From contig JAHHIL010000034.1 in the NCBI GenBank assembly GCA_019358975.1, positions 1 through 55,667 of the forward strand: DNA of 55,667 bases, given 5' to 3'. Source of the DNA: Trichocoleus desertorum ATA4-8-CV12 (GTDB lineage: Bacteria; Cyanobacteriota; Cyanobacteriia; FACHB-46). A model generated the notes under the pieces. That model was not told the origin of the DNA, did not search any database, and worked only from the letters and a program-made list of their open reading frames with translations. Position numbers and translations under genes: made by a program. Within the stretch, counting starts at the first letter, position 1. Each line of letters opens with the position of its first letter. Positions 8,555-17,528 of this stretch are shown here, one piece after another.

Positions 8555-8573
8555 GGGCGGGACCATCCCGCCC
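8555..8573 (+). other. short GC-rich hairpin between ndhF1 and ndhD1
   Basis: GGGCGGGA and TCCCGCCC form a perfect 8-bp stem with a 3-base loop eight bases after the ndhF1 stop. It is followed by only three T residues, so it is a weak terminator at most. It may attenuate or mark a processing site that sets the ndhF1:ndhD1 ratio. Confidence 0.5.
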
Positions 8574-8616
8574 TTTGCGGTTTAAAACTGAGTTTTGATT
8601 GTGATTTTAAGCTGTT

Positions 8617-10236
8617 ATGGATTTGACACATTTTCCTTGGCTCAGTACGAGCATTTTGTTTCCGATCGCGGCAGCTTTGCTCTTGCCCATCATTCCAGAT
8701 AAGGATGGTCGCACTGTCCGCTGGTATGCCCTAATTGTGGGCCTGCTCGATTTTGCTCTGCTCGTTTACGCTTTTTATACGCAATACGACTTCTCCAACC
8801 CAGGCTTACAACTGGTGGAGAGTTATTCTTGGGTGCCACAGCTTGACCTGAAATGGTCTGTGGGGGCTGATGGCCTCTCCATGCCACTGATTTTGCTGAC
8901 AGGCTTTATTACCACACTGGCAACTTTAGCGGCTTGGCCTGTCACCCTAAAGCCAAAACTGTTTTACTTCCTGCTGCTAGCCATGTACGGCGGTCAGATC
9001 GCGGTGTTTGCCGTGCAGGATATGCTGCTGTTCTTCCTGGTGTGGGAGCTGGAGCTGATCCCGGTTTACTTGCTGCTAGCAATTTGGGGTGGGAAAAAGC
9101 GCCTCTATGCCGCGACCAAGTTTATCCTTTACACCGCTGGGGGATCGCTGTTCATTTTGGTGGCAGCCTTGGCGATGGCCTTCTACGGCGATACGGTCAC
9201 GTTTGACATGCGATCGCTGATGGATAAGAACTTGCCGGTCAACTTGCAATTGTGGCTATATGGAGCATTCTTAATTGCTTATGCGGTGAAGCTGCCGATC
9301 TTCCCACTGCATACTTGGCTACCGGATGCCCACGGAGAGGCGACAGCTCCAGTCCACATGTTGCTGGCGGGGATTCTGCTGAAGATGGGCGGTTATGCCT
9401 TGATTCGGATGAATGCCGAAATGCTGCCCGATGCTCACGCCTATTTCGCCCCGATTTTGGTGGTGTTAGGGGTAGTGAACATTATTTACGCGGCCCTGAC
9501 CTCGTTTGCTCAACGTAACCTAAAGCGGAAAATTGCCTACTCTTCGATTTCCCACATGGGCTTTGTGCTGATCGGGATCGGTTCCTTCACAGAGCTGGGC
9601 ATGAGTGGAGCCGTACTTCAAATGGTTTCCCACGGTCTAATTGGAGCCAGCTTGTTCTTTCTCGTAGGAGCCACCTACGATCGCACCCATACGCTGATTT
9701 TGGATGAGATGGGTGGGGTAGGCCAACAAATGCCTAAGATCTTCTCGATGTTTACTGCTTGCTCGCTGGCTTCCTTGGCGCTACCAGGGATGAGTGGGTT
9801 TGTGGCTGAGTTGATGGTGTTTGTCGGCTTCTCTACCAGTGATGCTTACAGCTCTACCTTTAAGGTGATCATTGTCTTCCTGGCGGCGATCGGCGTAATT
9901 CTGACTCCGATTTACTTGCTCTCAATGCTCCGAGAGATCTTCTTTGGGCCAGAAAATAAAGAGCTTACTTCTCACGAAGCGTTGATTGACGCTGAACCCC
10001 GTGAAGTCTTCATCGTGGCTTGCTTGCTCATCCCCATCATTGGGATTGGGTTCTACCCCAAGCTGTTGACGCAGGTTTACGACTCCAAGACCGCTCAGCT
10101 CACGGCTCGCCTGCGTGATTCTGTGTTTACGGTGGCTCAAAGGCCGCAATCAACGACAGCTTCAACGCTCCCTTCTTTCTTACCGTTGGGGATCAAAGCG
10201 CAATCGCTGCAAGCTCCGACGATTGGCGATCGCTAA
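8617..10236 (+). CDS. ndhD1: NAD(P)H-quinone oxidoreductase chain 4, NdhD1
   Basis: A 539-residue polytopic membrane protein. It has the antiporter-type core: [17 protein letters not shown] with the key glutamate, [19 protein letters not shown], and [18 protein letters not shown] with the conserved lysine. NdhD1 pairs with NdhF1 in the NDH-1L complex of the thylakoid membrane. The last 30 residues form a hydrophilic tail. The gene is followed by a rho-independent terminator, so ndhF1-ndhD1 is a complete transcription unit. A second chain-4 gene, ndhD2, is at 28072. Confidence 0.95.
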   Translation: MDLTHFPWLSTSILFPIAAALLLPIIPDKDGRTVRWYALIVGLLDFALLVYAFYTQYDFSNPGLQLVESYSWVPQLDLKWSVGADGLSMPLILLTGFITTLATLAAWPVTLKPKLFYFLLLAMYGGQIAVFAVQDMLLFFLVWELELIPVYLLLAIWGGKKRLYAATKFILYTAGGSLFILVAALAMAFYGDTVTFDMRSLMDKNLPVNLQLWLYGAFLIAYAVKLPIFPLHTWLPDAHGEATAPVHMLLAGILLKMGGYALIRMNAEMLPDAHAYFAPILVVLGVVNIIYAALTSFAQRNLKRKIAYSSISHMGFVLIGIGSFTELGMSGAVLQMVSHGLIGASLFFLVGATYDRTHTLILDEMGGVGQQMPKIFSMFTACSLASLALPGMSGFVAELMVFVGFSTSDAYSSTFKVIIVFLAAIGVILTPIYLLSMLREIFFGPENKELTSHEALIDAEPREVFIVACLLIPIIGIGFYPKLLTQVYDSKTAQLTARLRDSVFTVAQRPQSTTASTLPSFLPLGIKAQSLQAPTIGDR

Positions 10237-10280
10237 CCCTTCGCTAATCCTCCAACTCATCAGTTAAAATTTTCGCAAGA

Positions 10281-10305
10281 CCTCAGCTCCCCGCTGGGGT
10301 TTTTT
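10281..10305 (+). terminator. rho-independent terminator of ndhF1-ndhD1
   Basis: CCTCAGC and GCTGGGG form a 7-bp stem (one G-T pair) with a TCCCC loop, directly followed by six T residues. It lies 45 bases after the ndhD1 stop. Confidence 0.85.
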
Positions 10306-10382
10306 GTTGGGCGATCGCGTGTTCTGCTAAACGCGTTGAGCATAATGGGAGAACAACCCCAATTGCGTGAGGTGAAGCAGCG

Positions 10383-10964
10383 ATGGCGGTTCAGTTACTC
10401 CGGCGACAATTTACGGTGGCGCAGTATCACCAAATGGTTGAGGCAGGCATTCTGACTGAGGATGACCGAGTGGAGTTGCTTGAGGGAGAAATTATCGAGA
10501 TGTCACCGATCGGTCGTCGTCATGCCGCTTGTGTGAATCGTTTAGTCCGTCTGTTTTCTGAGCGGCTAGGCGTTAGCGAAGCTATCCGAAGGAATCGCGT
10601 GATTGTTGCAGTCCAGAATCCAGTGGAGTTAAGCGATCGCTCGGAACCTCAACCGGATGTGGCGTTACTACAACCACGTCCAGATTTTTACGAAGCAGGT
10701 CATCCCCAACCGCAAGATATTTTGTTGCTGGTAGAAGTGGCGGATACGACGGTTGAGTTTGATCGGGAGATTAAGATGCCGCTGTATGCCAAGAGCGGGG
10801 TGCGGGAAGTGTGGCTGGTGGATTTGAACCAGAATGCGATCGCGGTTTACCGAGAACCGAGTTTGAGTGGTTACGCTCAAATGCAGCAGTTGCAGCGAGG
10901 GCAAGTGTTAACGGTGCAGGCGATCGCAGATGTTAGTTTGGCTGTGGATGAAGTGCTGGGATAA
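10383..10964 (+). CDS. Uma2-family restriction-endonuclease-like protein (DUF820)
   Basis: A 193-residue protein of the Uma2 family, which is heavily expanded in cyanobacteria. The PD-(D/E)XK-type core is visible: EPQPDVALLQPR (acidic residue), LLVEVADTTVEFDREIKMPLYA (E...K pair near residues 118-130) and GVREVWLVDL. The fold is that of type II restriction enzymes, but most members have no known target. The stop is 25 bases before the AAA ATPase gene on the same strand, so it may share a transcript with the ATPase/TPR pair. Uma2 genes also occur alone, so the link is uncertain. Confidence 0.85.
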   Translation: MAVQLLRRQFTVAQYHQMVEAGILTEDDRVELLEGEIIEMSPIGRRHAACVNRLVRLFSERLGVSEAIRRNRVIVAVQNPVELSDRSEPQPDVALLQPRPDFYEAGHPQPQDILLLVEVADTTVEFDREIKMPLYAKSGVREVWLVDLNQNAIAVYREPSLSGYAQMQQLQRGQVLTVQAIADVSLAVDEVLG

Positions 10965-10989
10965 TAATGGCATCTAACAACGGAAGACT

Positions 10990-12282
10990 ATGGCTGACGA
11001 GCTACTTAAAGCATTTCAAGAAGCTTACAGAAATTTAGAGTTGTCACCGCTCAATGATCAGAAAGACCTTGAGAGGTTTAGGGTGGATTATGGCAACGAC
11101 GTGATTGCGGAACTAGAGCAACTCGTCGAAGACAGCCCGAATGCAGATGGCAAGATCATTTTCACTGGGCATCGGGGTTGCGGTAAATCTACTCTACTCG
11201 CTGAATTTACCCGACGCTTTGATGATCGGTATTTCGTGGTGCTGTTCTCGATCGCAGACACGATTGAGATGTCGGATGTGAATCACACCAACATTTTGTT
11301 TGCGATCGCCGTCAATCTGATGACTGAGGCTGAGAAGCAACAGATTCCGATTCCTAAATCTACTAGAAATGAGTTTTATAAGTGGTTTGCCACACGCACA
11401 AAAACCGAGACTCAAACTGTGGGAGCTGAGGTTTCGGGTGGACTGGAACTATTAAAAATTATTAGCAGCAAGTTAAAAGTTGATGCCACTGTACGGCACG
11501 AAATCAAACAAGAGTTTGAACGTAGAATTTCAGATTTAGTTGCTCAGATTAATATTATTGCTGCCTCAATTCAGGCTGTAGCCAAAAAAGATGTTCTAGT
11601 TATTATTGATGATTTGGATAAGTTAGAGTTGTCTAGAGTTAATGATATTTATCGCGATAATATCAAGGCACTTTGTTTACCTGGATTCCGAATTATTTAT
11701 ACGATTCCAATTCCAGTTTTGCGTGATAAGTTTCTTAGACCTCTACTAGAGACGGAAACTAATGACCAAGTTGTCGTGATGTCGGTGGTGAAGCTGTTTG
11801 AGAAAGGAAAAAGTCGCCAACCTGACGCTCAACCACGCCCCGAAGCCTATGAAGTGCTTTGCGAGATCTTGAAAAAACGGATTTCAGATCAGCTTTTGGA
11901 GCACCATACCGCAGAGAAAATTGTACTAAGTAGTGGCGGTGTATTGCGAGAGTTAATTCGGATTGCTAATGAGTGCTGCCGCATTTGTTTACGCTTAATT
12001 CGACGCCAGCCTGATCAGCCCGTTGTGATTGATGATGAGATTTTAGATCAGGCTGTGAATGGGATTCGTAATGATTTTGCGGTTCCTCTAGGAAAAGTTG
12101 ATTACGAGATTTTGCGAAAAACCTATGAAAGCTTCATGCCCGATGACCCAAAACAGGCAGAATTTCTAGACTTATTACATGGGCTGTATGTGTTGGAGTA
12201 TCGCAATCGGCAAAACTGGTATGACGTGCATCCAATTGTGGTGGATTTGCTGAGAGATCAGGGCTTAGTCAATGGAACCTAG
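10990..12282 (+). CDS. AAA/STAND-like P-loop ATPase paired with TPR protein
   Basis: A 430-residue soluble ATPase. The Walker A motif GHRGCGKST is at 60-68 and the Walker B DVLVIIDDLD at 201-210, with a helical insertion (about 130-195) between them. The C-terminal part (from about 370) looks like a winged helix ending in VLEYRNRQNWYDVHP. The overall pattern is that of ORC/STAND-type signalling ATPases. The downstream TPR gene starts inside its last codons (11-base overlap), which points to a fixed stoichiometric pair. I do not know a characterised member. A sensor-switch role in defence or stress signalling is an inference. Confidence 0.75.
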   Translation: MADELLKAFQEAYRNLELSPLNDQKDLERFRVDYGNDVIAELEQLVEDSPNADGKIIFTGHRGCGKSTLLAEFTRRFDDRYFVVLFSIADTIEMSDVNHTNILFAIAVNLMTEAEKQQIPIPKSTRNEFYKWFATRTKTETQTVGAEVSGGLELLKIISSKLKVDATVRHEIKQEFERRISDLVAQINIIAASIQAVAKKDVLVIIDDLDKLELSRVNDIYRDNIKALCLPGFRIIYTIPIPVLRDKFLRPLLETETNDQVVVMSVVKLFEKGKSRQPDAQPRPEAYEVLCEILKKRISDQLLEHHTAEKIVLSSGGVLRELIRIANECCRICLRLIRRQPDQPVVIDDEILDQAVNGIRNDFAVPLGKVDYEILRKTYESFMPDDPKQAEFLDLLHGLYVLEYRNRQNWYDVHPIVVDLLRDQGLVNGT

Positions 12283-14272
12283 AGGATTACCAGATCCACA
12301 AATACAAAATCAGGATGCTTACGACGATTTAGTGGTCGTGATCGAAGCGAGTGAAGGTGTCCTGAGTCTCTTGATTGCGGTTTGCGATGACAGCGATTTG
12401 CGAGATGAGATTGTGGGGCGATATGAAGCAGAGCTAGAAGCCGAGATGCGCTGCTACCGCGTCCAACTCGATCGCGAAGAACCCAGCCTGAAACGAGCGA
12501 TCGCCCAAACGGTTGAATCCGATGAATATCTTCAAAACCGAGGCAATGCAGTCTTTACAGTCTTGGGAGCTGAGCAGCTTTTTTTCTTGAAATTGGGGCA
12601 GGATCGATCGCAGCAGGAAATCTTCTTTGGTTATTTGCAATGGACTAGAGAAGGGTTGCGGGAGTTTCCCTATCCGATTGTGCTGTGGGTGACTAACCAA
12701 CTTCTTAAGAAGTTGAGCAAAAAAGCACCTGATTTTTGGAGCTGGCGGAAAGGAGTGTTTCGGTTTGCATCTCGCAAAACAGCAATGGTGCCTAAGACAG
12801 AGATGGCTCCGCTACGCTCGACCCTGACCGAGTTAGGCATTGCTGACTTGGATGAGGAAGCTTTGTTGCCCTTAGAAGATTTACAAGCGCTGATTCAGCA
12901 AACAGAGCAAGGTACGAAAGATCCGCTTTTAGCTAACCTTTATTTTAGTATGGGTTTAATTTATACCCGCAGGTTAGAACAGGGTGAGGTTCCGGATTAC
13001 CAGGCAGAGCAATTGTCTGCGATTAAATATTTTGGTAAAGCTGCTGAATTACAACAGAGGCTGGGTTTAGAGGCAGACTTCGGCACTAGCCTAACTTGGT
13101 TGGGATATCTATACAGGTCGCAAGGGCGTTACGGGGAAGCAGAACCTCTGTATGTGCAAGCATTAGAGTTGAGAAAACGCCTATTAGGAGAGGAACACCC
13201 TGCTGTAGTAGGAAGCCTCAACAATTTGGCATTACTTTACTATTCGCAAGGGCGCTACGAGGAAGCGGAACTGCTGTTGTTGCAAGCATTGGAGCTGAAC
13301 CAGCAGCTCTTAGAAGAGGAGCATCCCGATATGGCAACCAGCCTCAACAATCTGGCATCCCTCTACAATTCCCAAGGGCGTTACGAGGAAGCAGAACCTC
13401 TGTATGTGCAAGCATTGGAGTTGAGAAAACGCCTGTTAGGAGAGGAACACCCTGCTGTAGCAACTAGCCTCAACAATTTGGCATTACTTTACTATTTGCA
13501 AGGGCACTATGGGCAGGCAGAACCACTGTTTTTGCAAGCGTTAGAGTTGAGCAAACGCCTATTAGGAGAGGAGCATCCCGATGTAGCACAAAGTCTCAAT
13601 AACTTGGGGCTGCTTTACAATTCCCAAGGGCGTTACGAAGAAGCAGAGCCGTTGCTTGTGCAAGCATTGGAGTTGAGTAAGCGCCTGCTAGGAGAGGAGC
13701 ATCCTGATGTAGCAACTAGCCTCAACAATTTGGGGCTGCTCTATAAATATCAGAGACGCTACGAAGAAGCAGAGCCGTTGCTTGTGCAAGCATTGGAGTT
13801 GAGTAAGCGCCTATTAGGAGAGGAACATCCTACTGTAGCAACCAGCCTCAACAATTTAGGGCTACTCTACAATTCCCAAGAGCGCTACGGAGAAGCAGAA
13901 CTGTTGCTCGTGCAAGCATTAGAGTTAAGCAAACGCCTATTAGGAGAGGAGCATCCTGATGTGGCAACTGGCCTCAACAATTTGGGGCTGCTCTATAAAT
14001 ATCAGAGACGCTACGAAGAAGCAGAGCCATTGTATGTCCAAGCATTAGAGTTGAGCAAACACATATTAGGAGAGGAGCATCCTGATGTGGCGCAAAGTCT
14101 GAATAATCTAGCAGGACTCTATGATGTTCAAGGGCGCTATGAAGAGTCAGAAACACTGTATAGGAAAGCTTTAGCGATCGCAGAGCAATGCTTAGGAGAA
14201 AATCATCCGAATACCGTTACCATCCGTGAGAATTTAGAGATTTTGCGAGAGGCGATCGCTTCTCAACAATAA
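12272..14272 (+). CDS. STAND-associated TPR protein with nine kinesin-light-chain-type repeats
   Basis: A 666-residue protein. Residues 1 to about 175 form a domain with no Walker A but with NTPase-like strand patterns (VVVIEASEGVLSLLIAVCDD) and the motif PIVLWV...APDFWSWRKGVFRF, which I recall from cyanobacterial STAND/TPR proteins. From about residue 273 to 650 there are nine 42-residue TPR units of the EEHP..A.SLNNLGLLY..Q.RYEEAEPL..QALEL type. The repeats form a protein-binding solenoid. The gene overlaps the ATPase gene by 11 bases. Likely the ATPase drives and the TPR protein recognises a ligand or partner. Function is not known. Confidence 0.75.
   Translation: MEPRGLPDPQIQNQDAYDDLVVVIEASEGVLSLLIAVCDDSDLRDEIVGRYEAELEAEMRCYRVQLDREEPSLKRAIAQTVESDEYLQNRGNAVFTVLGAEQLFFLKLGQDRSQQEIFFGYLQWTREGLREFPYPIVLWVTNQLLKKLSKKAPDFWSWRKGVFRFASRKTAMVPKTEMAPLRSTLTELGIADLDEEALLPLEDLQALIQQTEQGTKDPLLANLYFSMGLIYTRRLEQGEVPDYQAEQLSAIKYFGKAAELQQRLGLEADFGTSLTWLGYLYRSQGRYGEAEPLYVQALELRKRLLGEEHPAVVGSLNNLALLYYSQGRYEEAELLLLQALELNQQLLEEEHPDMATSLNNLASLYNSQGRYEEAEPLYVQALELRKRLLGEEHPAVATSLNNLALLYYLQGHYGQAEPLFLQALELSKRLLGEEHPDVAQSLNNLGLLYNSQGRYEEAEPLLVQALELSKRLLGEEHPDVATSLNNLGLLYKYQRRYEEAEPLLVQALELSKRLLGEEHPTVATSLNNLGLLYNSQERYGEAELLLVQALELSKRLLGEEHPDVATGLNNLGLLYKYQRRYEEAEPLYVQALELSKHILGEEHPDVAQSLNNLAGLYDVQGRYEESETLYRKALAIAEQCLGENHPNTVTIRENLEILREAIASQQ
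13088..14221 (+). repeat. nine tandem 126-bp units encoding the TPR array
   Basis: Units beginning at the Ser-Leu codons start at 13088, 13214, 13340, 13466, 13592, 13718, 13844, 13970 and 14096, exactly 126 bases apart. Units six and eight share a long identical run at DNA level (around 13741 and 13993, 252 bases apart), including the unusual YKYQRRYEEAEP segment, which shows recent unit duplication or gene conversion. Confidence 0.9.
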
Positions 14273-14289
14273 CCTCTTACTTCTGAATC

Positions 14290-14541
14290 TTAATTCTGAA
14301 TCAGCGATGGGCCGAGATCATTAGGTAAATCTTCAACTGTCCAATTTAATAATCGACAAAGGGCTTTCACTTGCGGCAGGGTGAGTTTAGCTTCTTTGTA
14401 GCGTCCCGTTTCCCAGTTACTCACCGTCTGTACCGAGACATCGATCGCAACTGCAACATCTCTCTGCGTCAGGCGCAGTTCTTCTCGACGCTGCTTCAAA
14501 GGAGATTCTTGCTCAGTTGCTCGTTCTTCCGTCATCTTCAC
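14290..14541 (-). CDS. XRE-family helix-turn-helix regulator
   Basis: An 83-residue protein (GTG start at 14541; ATG at 14535 is an equally good start two codons in). Residues 17-45 form a Cro/CI-type helix-turn-helix: QRREELRLTQRDVAVAIDVS then VQTVSNWETGRY. It reads toward the ATPase/TPR operon from the other strand and ends 17 bases from the TPR stop. Two exact palindromes lie just upstream of its start and are probably its operators, implying autoregulation. Its closeness to the ATPase/TPR unit suggests, but does not show, control of that unit. Confidence 0.82.
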   Translation of the reverse strand: MKMTEERATEQESPLKQRREELRLTQRDVAVAIDVSVQTVSNWETGRYKEAKLTLPQVKALCRLLNWTVEDLPNDLGPSLIQN

Positions 14542-14547
14542 AAAATC

Positions 14548-14596
14548 ATAAGCAGCTTATATAAGCAACTTGACACAGGAAATATAAGCGGCTTAT
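14548..14596. promoter_or_regulatory. operator cluster for the XRE regulator
   Basis: ATAAGCAGCTTAT at 14548-14560 and ATAAGCGGCTTAT at 14584-14596 are perfect 6-1-6 palindromes. A third half-conserved copy, ATAAGCAACTT, starts at 14561 directly after the first. The cluster lies 7 to 55 bases upstream of the XRE gene start, where a promoter is expected. A TTGACA-like TTGACAC at 14570 falls between the sites on the plus strand. Confidence 0.7.
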
Positions 14597-14831
14597 AGTT
14601 TGACTACATAGTAAACAAGCAGGTGAATCGAACAGCCCCTTCTATAAGGTTTGGCTGACCGTTCCTTGCTTCTTTCCAAGTGTCTCATCAATACCGCTAC
14701 TTGTAGGCATTTCTCACCAGCGATCGCCAAAAATTTTGCTGATTGGCGGCAGTTCAGGCTGCGTTGAGCCAATGTCCTGCTCATATTATCCCCAAGCGCG
14801 ATCGCGAAACAGGCGATCGTAAGGAGTTTCT

Positions 14832-15068
14832 ATGGCTTACAGAGACCAGTTGCATCCTTGGTGTATCGTCCGGTGTTTGCCTCAGGCGCGATCGATCACC
14901 GTAGCGCGATTTCGGCGGCGGAGTGAAGCAGAGGCTCATCTGCAAATCTTGCAGCGCATTTTACCCACAGCCACCTACACCATTATGTTTGATGCCGCCA
15001 TTGCCAATTTGAGCAGTTTAGAGCCTGAATCTAGCCCTTGTGCCGTCAAAAGTGGAGAAACTGAATGA
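14832..15068 (+). CDS. small conserved cyanobacterial protein
   Basis: A 78-residue protein with a good ribosome site (AAGGAG eight bases before the ATG). The core reads HPWCIVRCLPQARSITVARF then RRSEAEAHLQILQRILPTA, a pattern I recall from small cyanobacterial proteins of unknown function. The C-terminal tail is serine/glutamate-rich and probably disordered. No signal peptide or membrane helix. Confidence 0.65.
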   Translation: MAYRDQLHPWCIVRCLPQARSITVARFRRRSEAEAHLQILQRILPTATYTIMFDAAIANLSSLEPESSPCAVKSGETE

Positions 15069-15231
15069 GGGATAAACGCTTGCAGAGAAGGGGGTCTGGC
15101 AGGCGATCGCTCAGCTTCGTAATCTAAATCACCGACAGTGCCTCAAATTGTCACATGCCCCCGGATTGCACATCACCTCTAGCAAGCGGGAGATCACCGA
15201 TATTAAATATGTCGATGTTCCCCCCACGCAG

Positions 15232-15432
15232 ATGACCGTTGAACTTGCTACTCCCCAAGCCACCCTCGAACAAATTATCGCTAAAATCCTTGCTTCCCGC
15301 CGCATTAGCCGCCTCGACCAACGCCTGCTAATGGCTGCTTCCTATCAATCGGCTCTCACCACTCAAGAAGAGAATTTACTCAAGCAAGTTTATGAACTGC
15401 TACATCGAGGCTTGCTTAAAGCAGTGAATTAA
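15232..15432 (+). CDS. small conserved cyanobacterial protein (RRISRLDQ type)
   Basis: A 66-residue helical protein read from the ATG at 15232; the frame is open back to a TTG at 15148 but that extension has no conserved look. The core LEQIIAKILASRRISRLDQR followed by LLMAA and EEN...VYELLHRGLLKAV is a familiar arrangement in short cyanobacterial proteins of unknown role. No catalytic motif. Confidence 0.6.
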   Translation: MTVELATPQATLEQIIAKILASRRISRLDQRLLMAASYQSALTTQEENLLKQVYELLHRGLLKAVN

Positions 15433-15549
15433 ATCACTGACAAATGAAGATTACTGTGGGCTTTGCCAAATAACTTAATACAAGTAAGAATTGGATTTGG
15501 TCAGATATGATCCGTATGGATTTATTCATCAACATCTAGGCTGAATCTT

Positions 15550-16416
15550 ATGTCTTTTGATGCTTCTAAAAGACAAGCAAGTGGAAGTTCAAAAATCCTT
15601 AACCGCAGGATATTACCCCCCGTCAAGTTAATAGTTACCGAAGCCGCTAAGATTGAGGCTTTGTCACGGGATTTACTCCACACAAAGTTTGGTATCAAAG
15701 ATCACTTCGATGTTCAGATTGATGAATATCCAAAGATCCATAACCTGAACAGTTTCGGCAAGCAAATCATCATTCAGATGATGAGGAGCAACTCTAGTTT
15801 CAGAGGATTCAAAATTGATCTAAAAGACCATATTTTGAATCCTCATATTCTATTTTTAGCTGGGACACTATGTGGCAATTTTGACCACATGAACACTAGT
15901 CCCTTGTATGGATTCAAAGTTTTAGATATTGGCTGTGGTGCTCTTTCCTCTTATGCACCTTCTCCAGATGGTGAAGACTTACTAGTGCACTTCTACAACG
16001 ATCACCCACCGATCGCAGCCGAAATTCTGCAAATTCTAGGGGCACAAGTCACTGGAATTGAACCCAGACCGCACAACAAACAGGAATACTCGCACCCCCT
16101 TTCCTACAAGCACAAAGTCATGGAATTCTCGGAGATTGGCGATTGGTTGCCATCTGTCGAAGAAAAATTTGATGTCATCGCTTGCTTGCACTTGTTTAGT
16201 CGTCCCGACTTCCTCTATACCTACAGTTCACCCAAGGAAATCACTCACTTCTTCCGTAACTTCAGAAAAGCAATTTCGCCTCAAGGATTGCTATATACCA
16301 GCGTACCCCTATTACCTGCTTCACTAGAAAATCAGGAAATCAACCAACAGATTTTCCGAGAGGCTGGTTTTAAGGTAATTTATGAAGGCTATTACTGGAT
16401 TTTGGAGCCTGTTTAG
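15550..16416 (+). CDS. class I SAM-dependent methyltransferase-like protein
   Basis: A 288-residue protein. Motif I of class I methyltransferases is seen as VLDIGCGALSS near residue 127, a second acidic motif as VTGIEPRP near 170, and motif IV-like FDVIACLHLFSR near 212. The N-terminal 90 residues are basic and have no recognised domain. Substrate unknown. It stands alone between small hypothetical genes and the convergent ABC importer. Confidence 0.7.
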   Translation: MSFDASKRQASGSSKILNRRILPPVKLIVTEAAKIEALSRDLLHTKFGIKDHFDVQIDEYPKIHNLNSFGKQIIIQMMRSNSSFRGFKIDLKDHILNPHILFLAGTLCGNFDHMNTSPLYGFKVLDIGCGALSSYAPSPDGEDLLVHFYNDHPPIAAEILQILGAQVTGIEPRPHNKQEYSHPLSYKHKVMEFSEIGDWLPSVEEKFDVIACLHLFSRPDFLYTYSSPKEITHFFRNFRKAISPQGLLYTSVPLLPASLENQEINQQIFREAGFKVIYEGYYWILEPV

Positions 16417-16437
16417 ACCTAAGTTAAGTTTGAGAAT

Positions 16438-17523
16438 TTAGGGGTTGAGGCGATCGCCCGTTTCCACATCAAACCAGTGGATCGATTCCCAGGGCAAGGC
16501 GAGACTCACCACCTCACCATCCCACTTATGATCCGCTGGTAATAAAGCCCGGAGCCTAATTTCGTGAGATTGCTGGTGCTGCACGCGGACACTTAGCAAG
16601 TTCTGCATTCCCAGATTCTCTACCAGGAAAATCTTGCCCTGCACCATTGCAGCTTGAGGAGCTTCGGTTTGAGCTAAGGTAACATGTTCGGGTCGAATGC
16701 CCATCGAGATTTGCTTGGGGGCCGCAATGCCTGTGGGTAAAGGAATTTTGGTGTCTCCCAACAAGGCATAATTGCCTTGACAAGGCAGAGTCAGCAAGTT
16801 CATCTGCGGACTACCGACAAACCCCGCCACAAACTGGTTGGCGGGATGGGTGTAGATGCGCTGAGGGGACGCAAGCTGTTGGACAGAACCGTTAGAAAGT
16901 ACGGCCACCTTGGTCGAAAGCGTCATGGCTTCCGTTTGGTCGTGAGTCACATAGACAACCGGAGTATTTTGGGTTTCAAACAGTTGCTTCAGCTCAGCTC
17001 GCACATGCTCCCGGAGTAAAGCATCCAAGTTACTCAGTGGCTCATCAAGTAAAAATACATCCGGTCGGCGGACTAAAGCTCGTGCTACAGCCACCCGTTG
17101 TCGCTGACCGCCAGAGAGCTGTCCTGGCTTTCGGCTCATCAGCTCCTCTAGGCCCAATACATGAGATACCTCACTAATGCGCTGGCGAATTTCCTCACCG
17201 GAGAGCTTGCCCCGGAGTTTCAAGCCAGAAGCAATGTTGTCGTAGACCGTTAGGTGCGGATAGAGGGCGTAGCTTTGAAACACCATCGCAATGTTGCGAT
17301 CGCCCGGACTCATGCGACTGACATCTCGACCCCCGATAGAAATATTGCCTCGTGTCGGAGCTTCCAGACCCGCAATCAACCGCAGGATCGTGGATTTACC
17401 ACAACCCGACGGCCCCAAAAGGGTGAGAAATTCGCCTTCCTCCACACTCAAGCTGACATCCTTAACTGGAACAATTTTGGGGGTGTAGGTTTTATTTAGG
17501 TTTTGTAATTCGAGAGTAGCCAT
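16438..17523 (-). CDS. sugar ABC transporter ATP-binding protein (MalK/UgpC type)
   Basis: A 361-residue ATPase. Walker A GPSGCGKST (about 38-46), signature LSGGQRQRVAVARAL, Walker B VFLLDEPLSNLD and switch histidine in YVTHDQTEA are all present. The C-terminal 120 residues carry the TOBE/OB regulatory domain of CUT1 importers, with GIRPEHV. It energises uptake of an oligosaccharide, polyol or glycerol derivative with the two permeases and binding protein upstream. A four-helix-bundle gene flanked by inverted repeats separates it from the permease genes. Confidence 0.92.
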   Translation of the reverse strand: MATLELQNLNKTYTPKIVPVKDVSLSVEEGEFLTLLGPSGCGKSTILRLIAGLEAPTRGNISIGGRDVSRMSPGDRNIAMVFQSYALYPHLTVYDNIASGLKLRGKLSGEEIRQRISEVSHVLGLEELMSRKPGQLSGGQRQRVAVARALVRRPDVFLLDEPLSNLDALLREHVRAELKQLFETQNTPVVYVTHDQTEAMTLSTKVAVLSNGSVQQLASPQRIYTHPANQFVAGFVGSPQMNLLTLPCQGNYALLGDTKIPLPTGIAAPKQISMGIRPEHVTLAQTEAPQAAMVQGKIFLVENLGMQNLLSVRVQHQQSHEIRLRALLPADHKWDGEVVSLALPWESIHWFDVETGDRLNP

Positions 17524-17528
17524 AGCAA

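Noticed and set aside
13096-13467. Alternative-frame open reading within the TPR gene
   Set aside because: The tandem 126-bp repeat keeps all frames open; the TPR frame is clearly the coding one.
14593-14784. Minus-strand frame of 63 codons upstream of the XRE operators
   Set aside because: No ribosome site, no familiar motif, and it ends in the operator cluster; likely chance.
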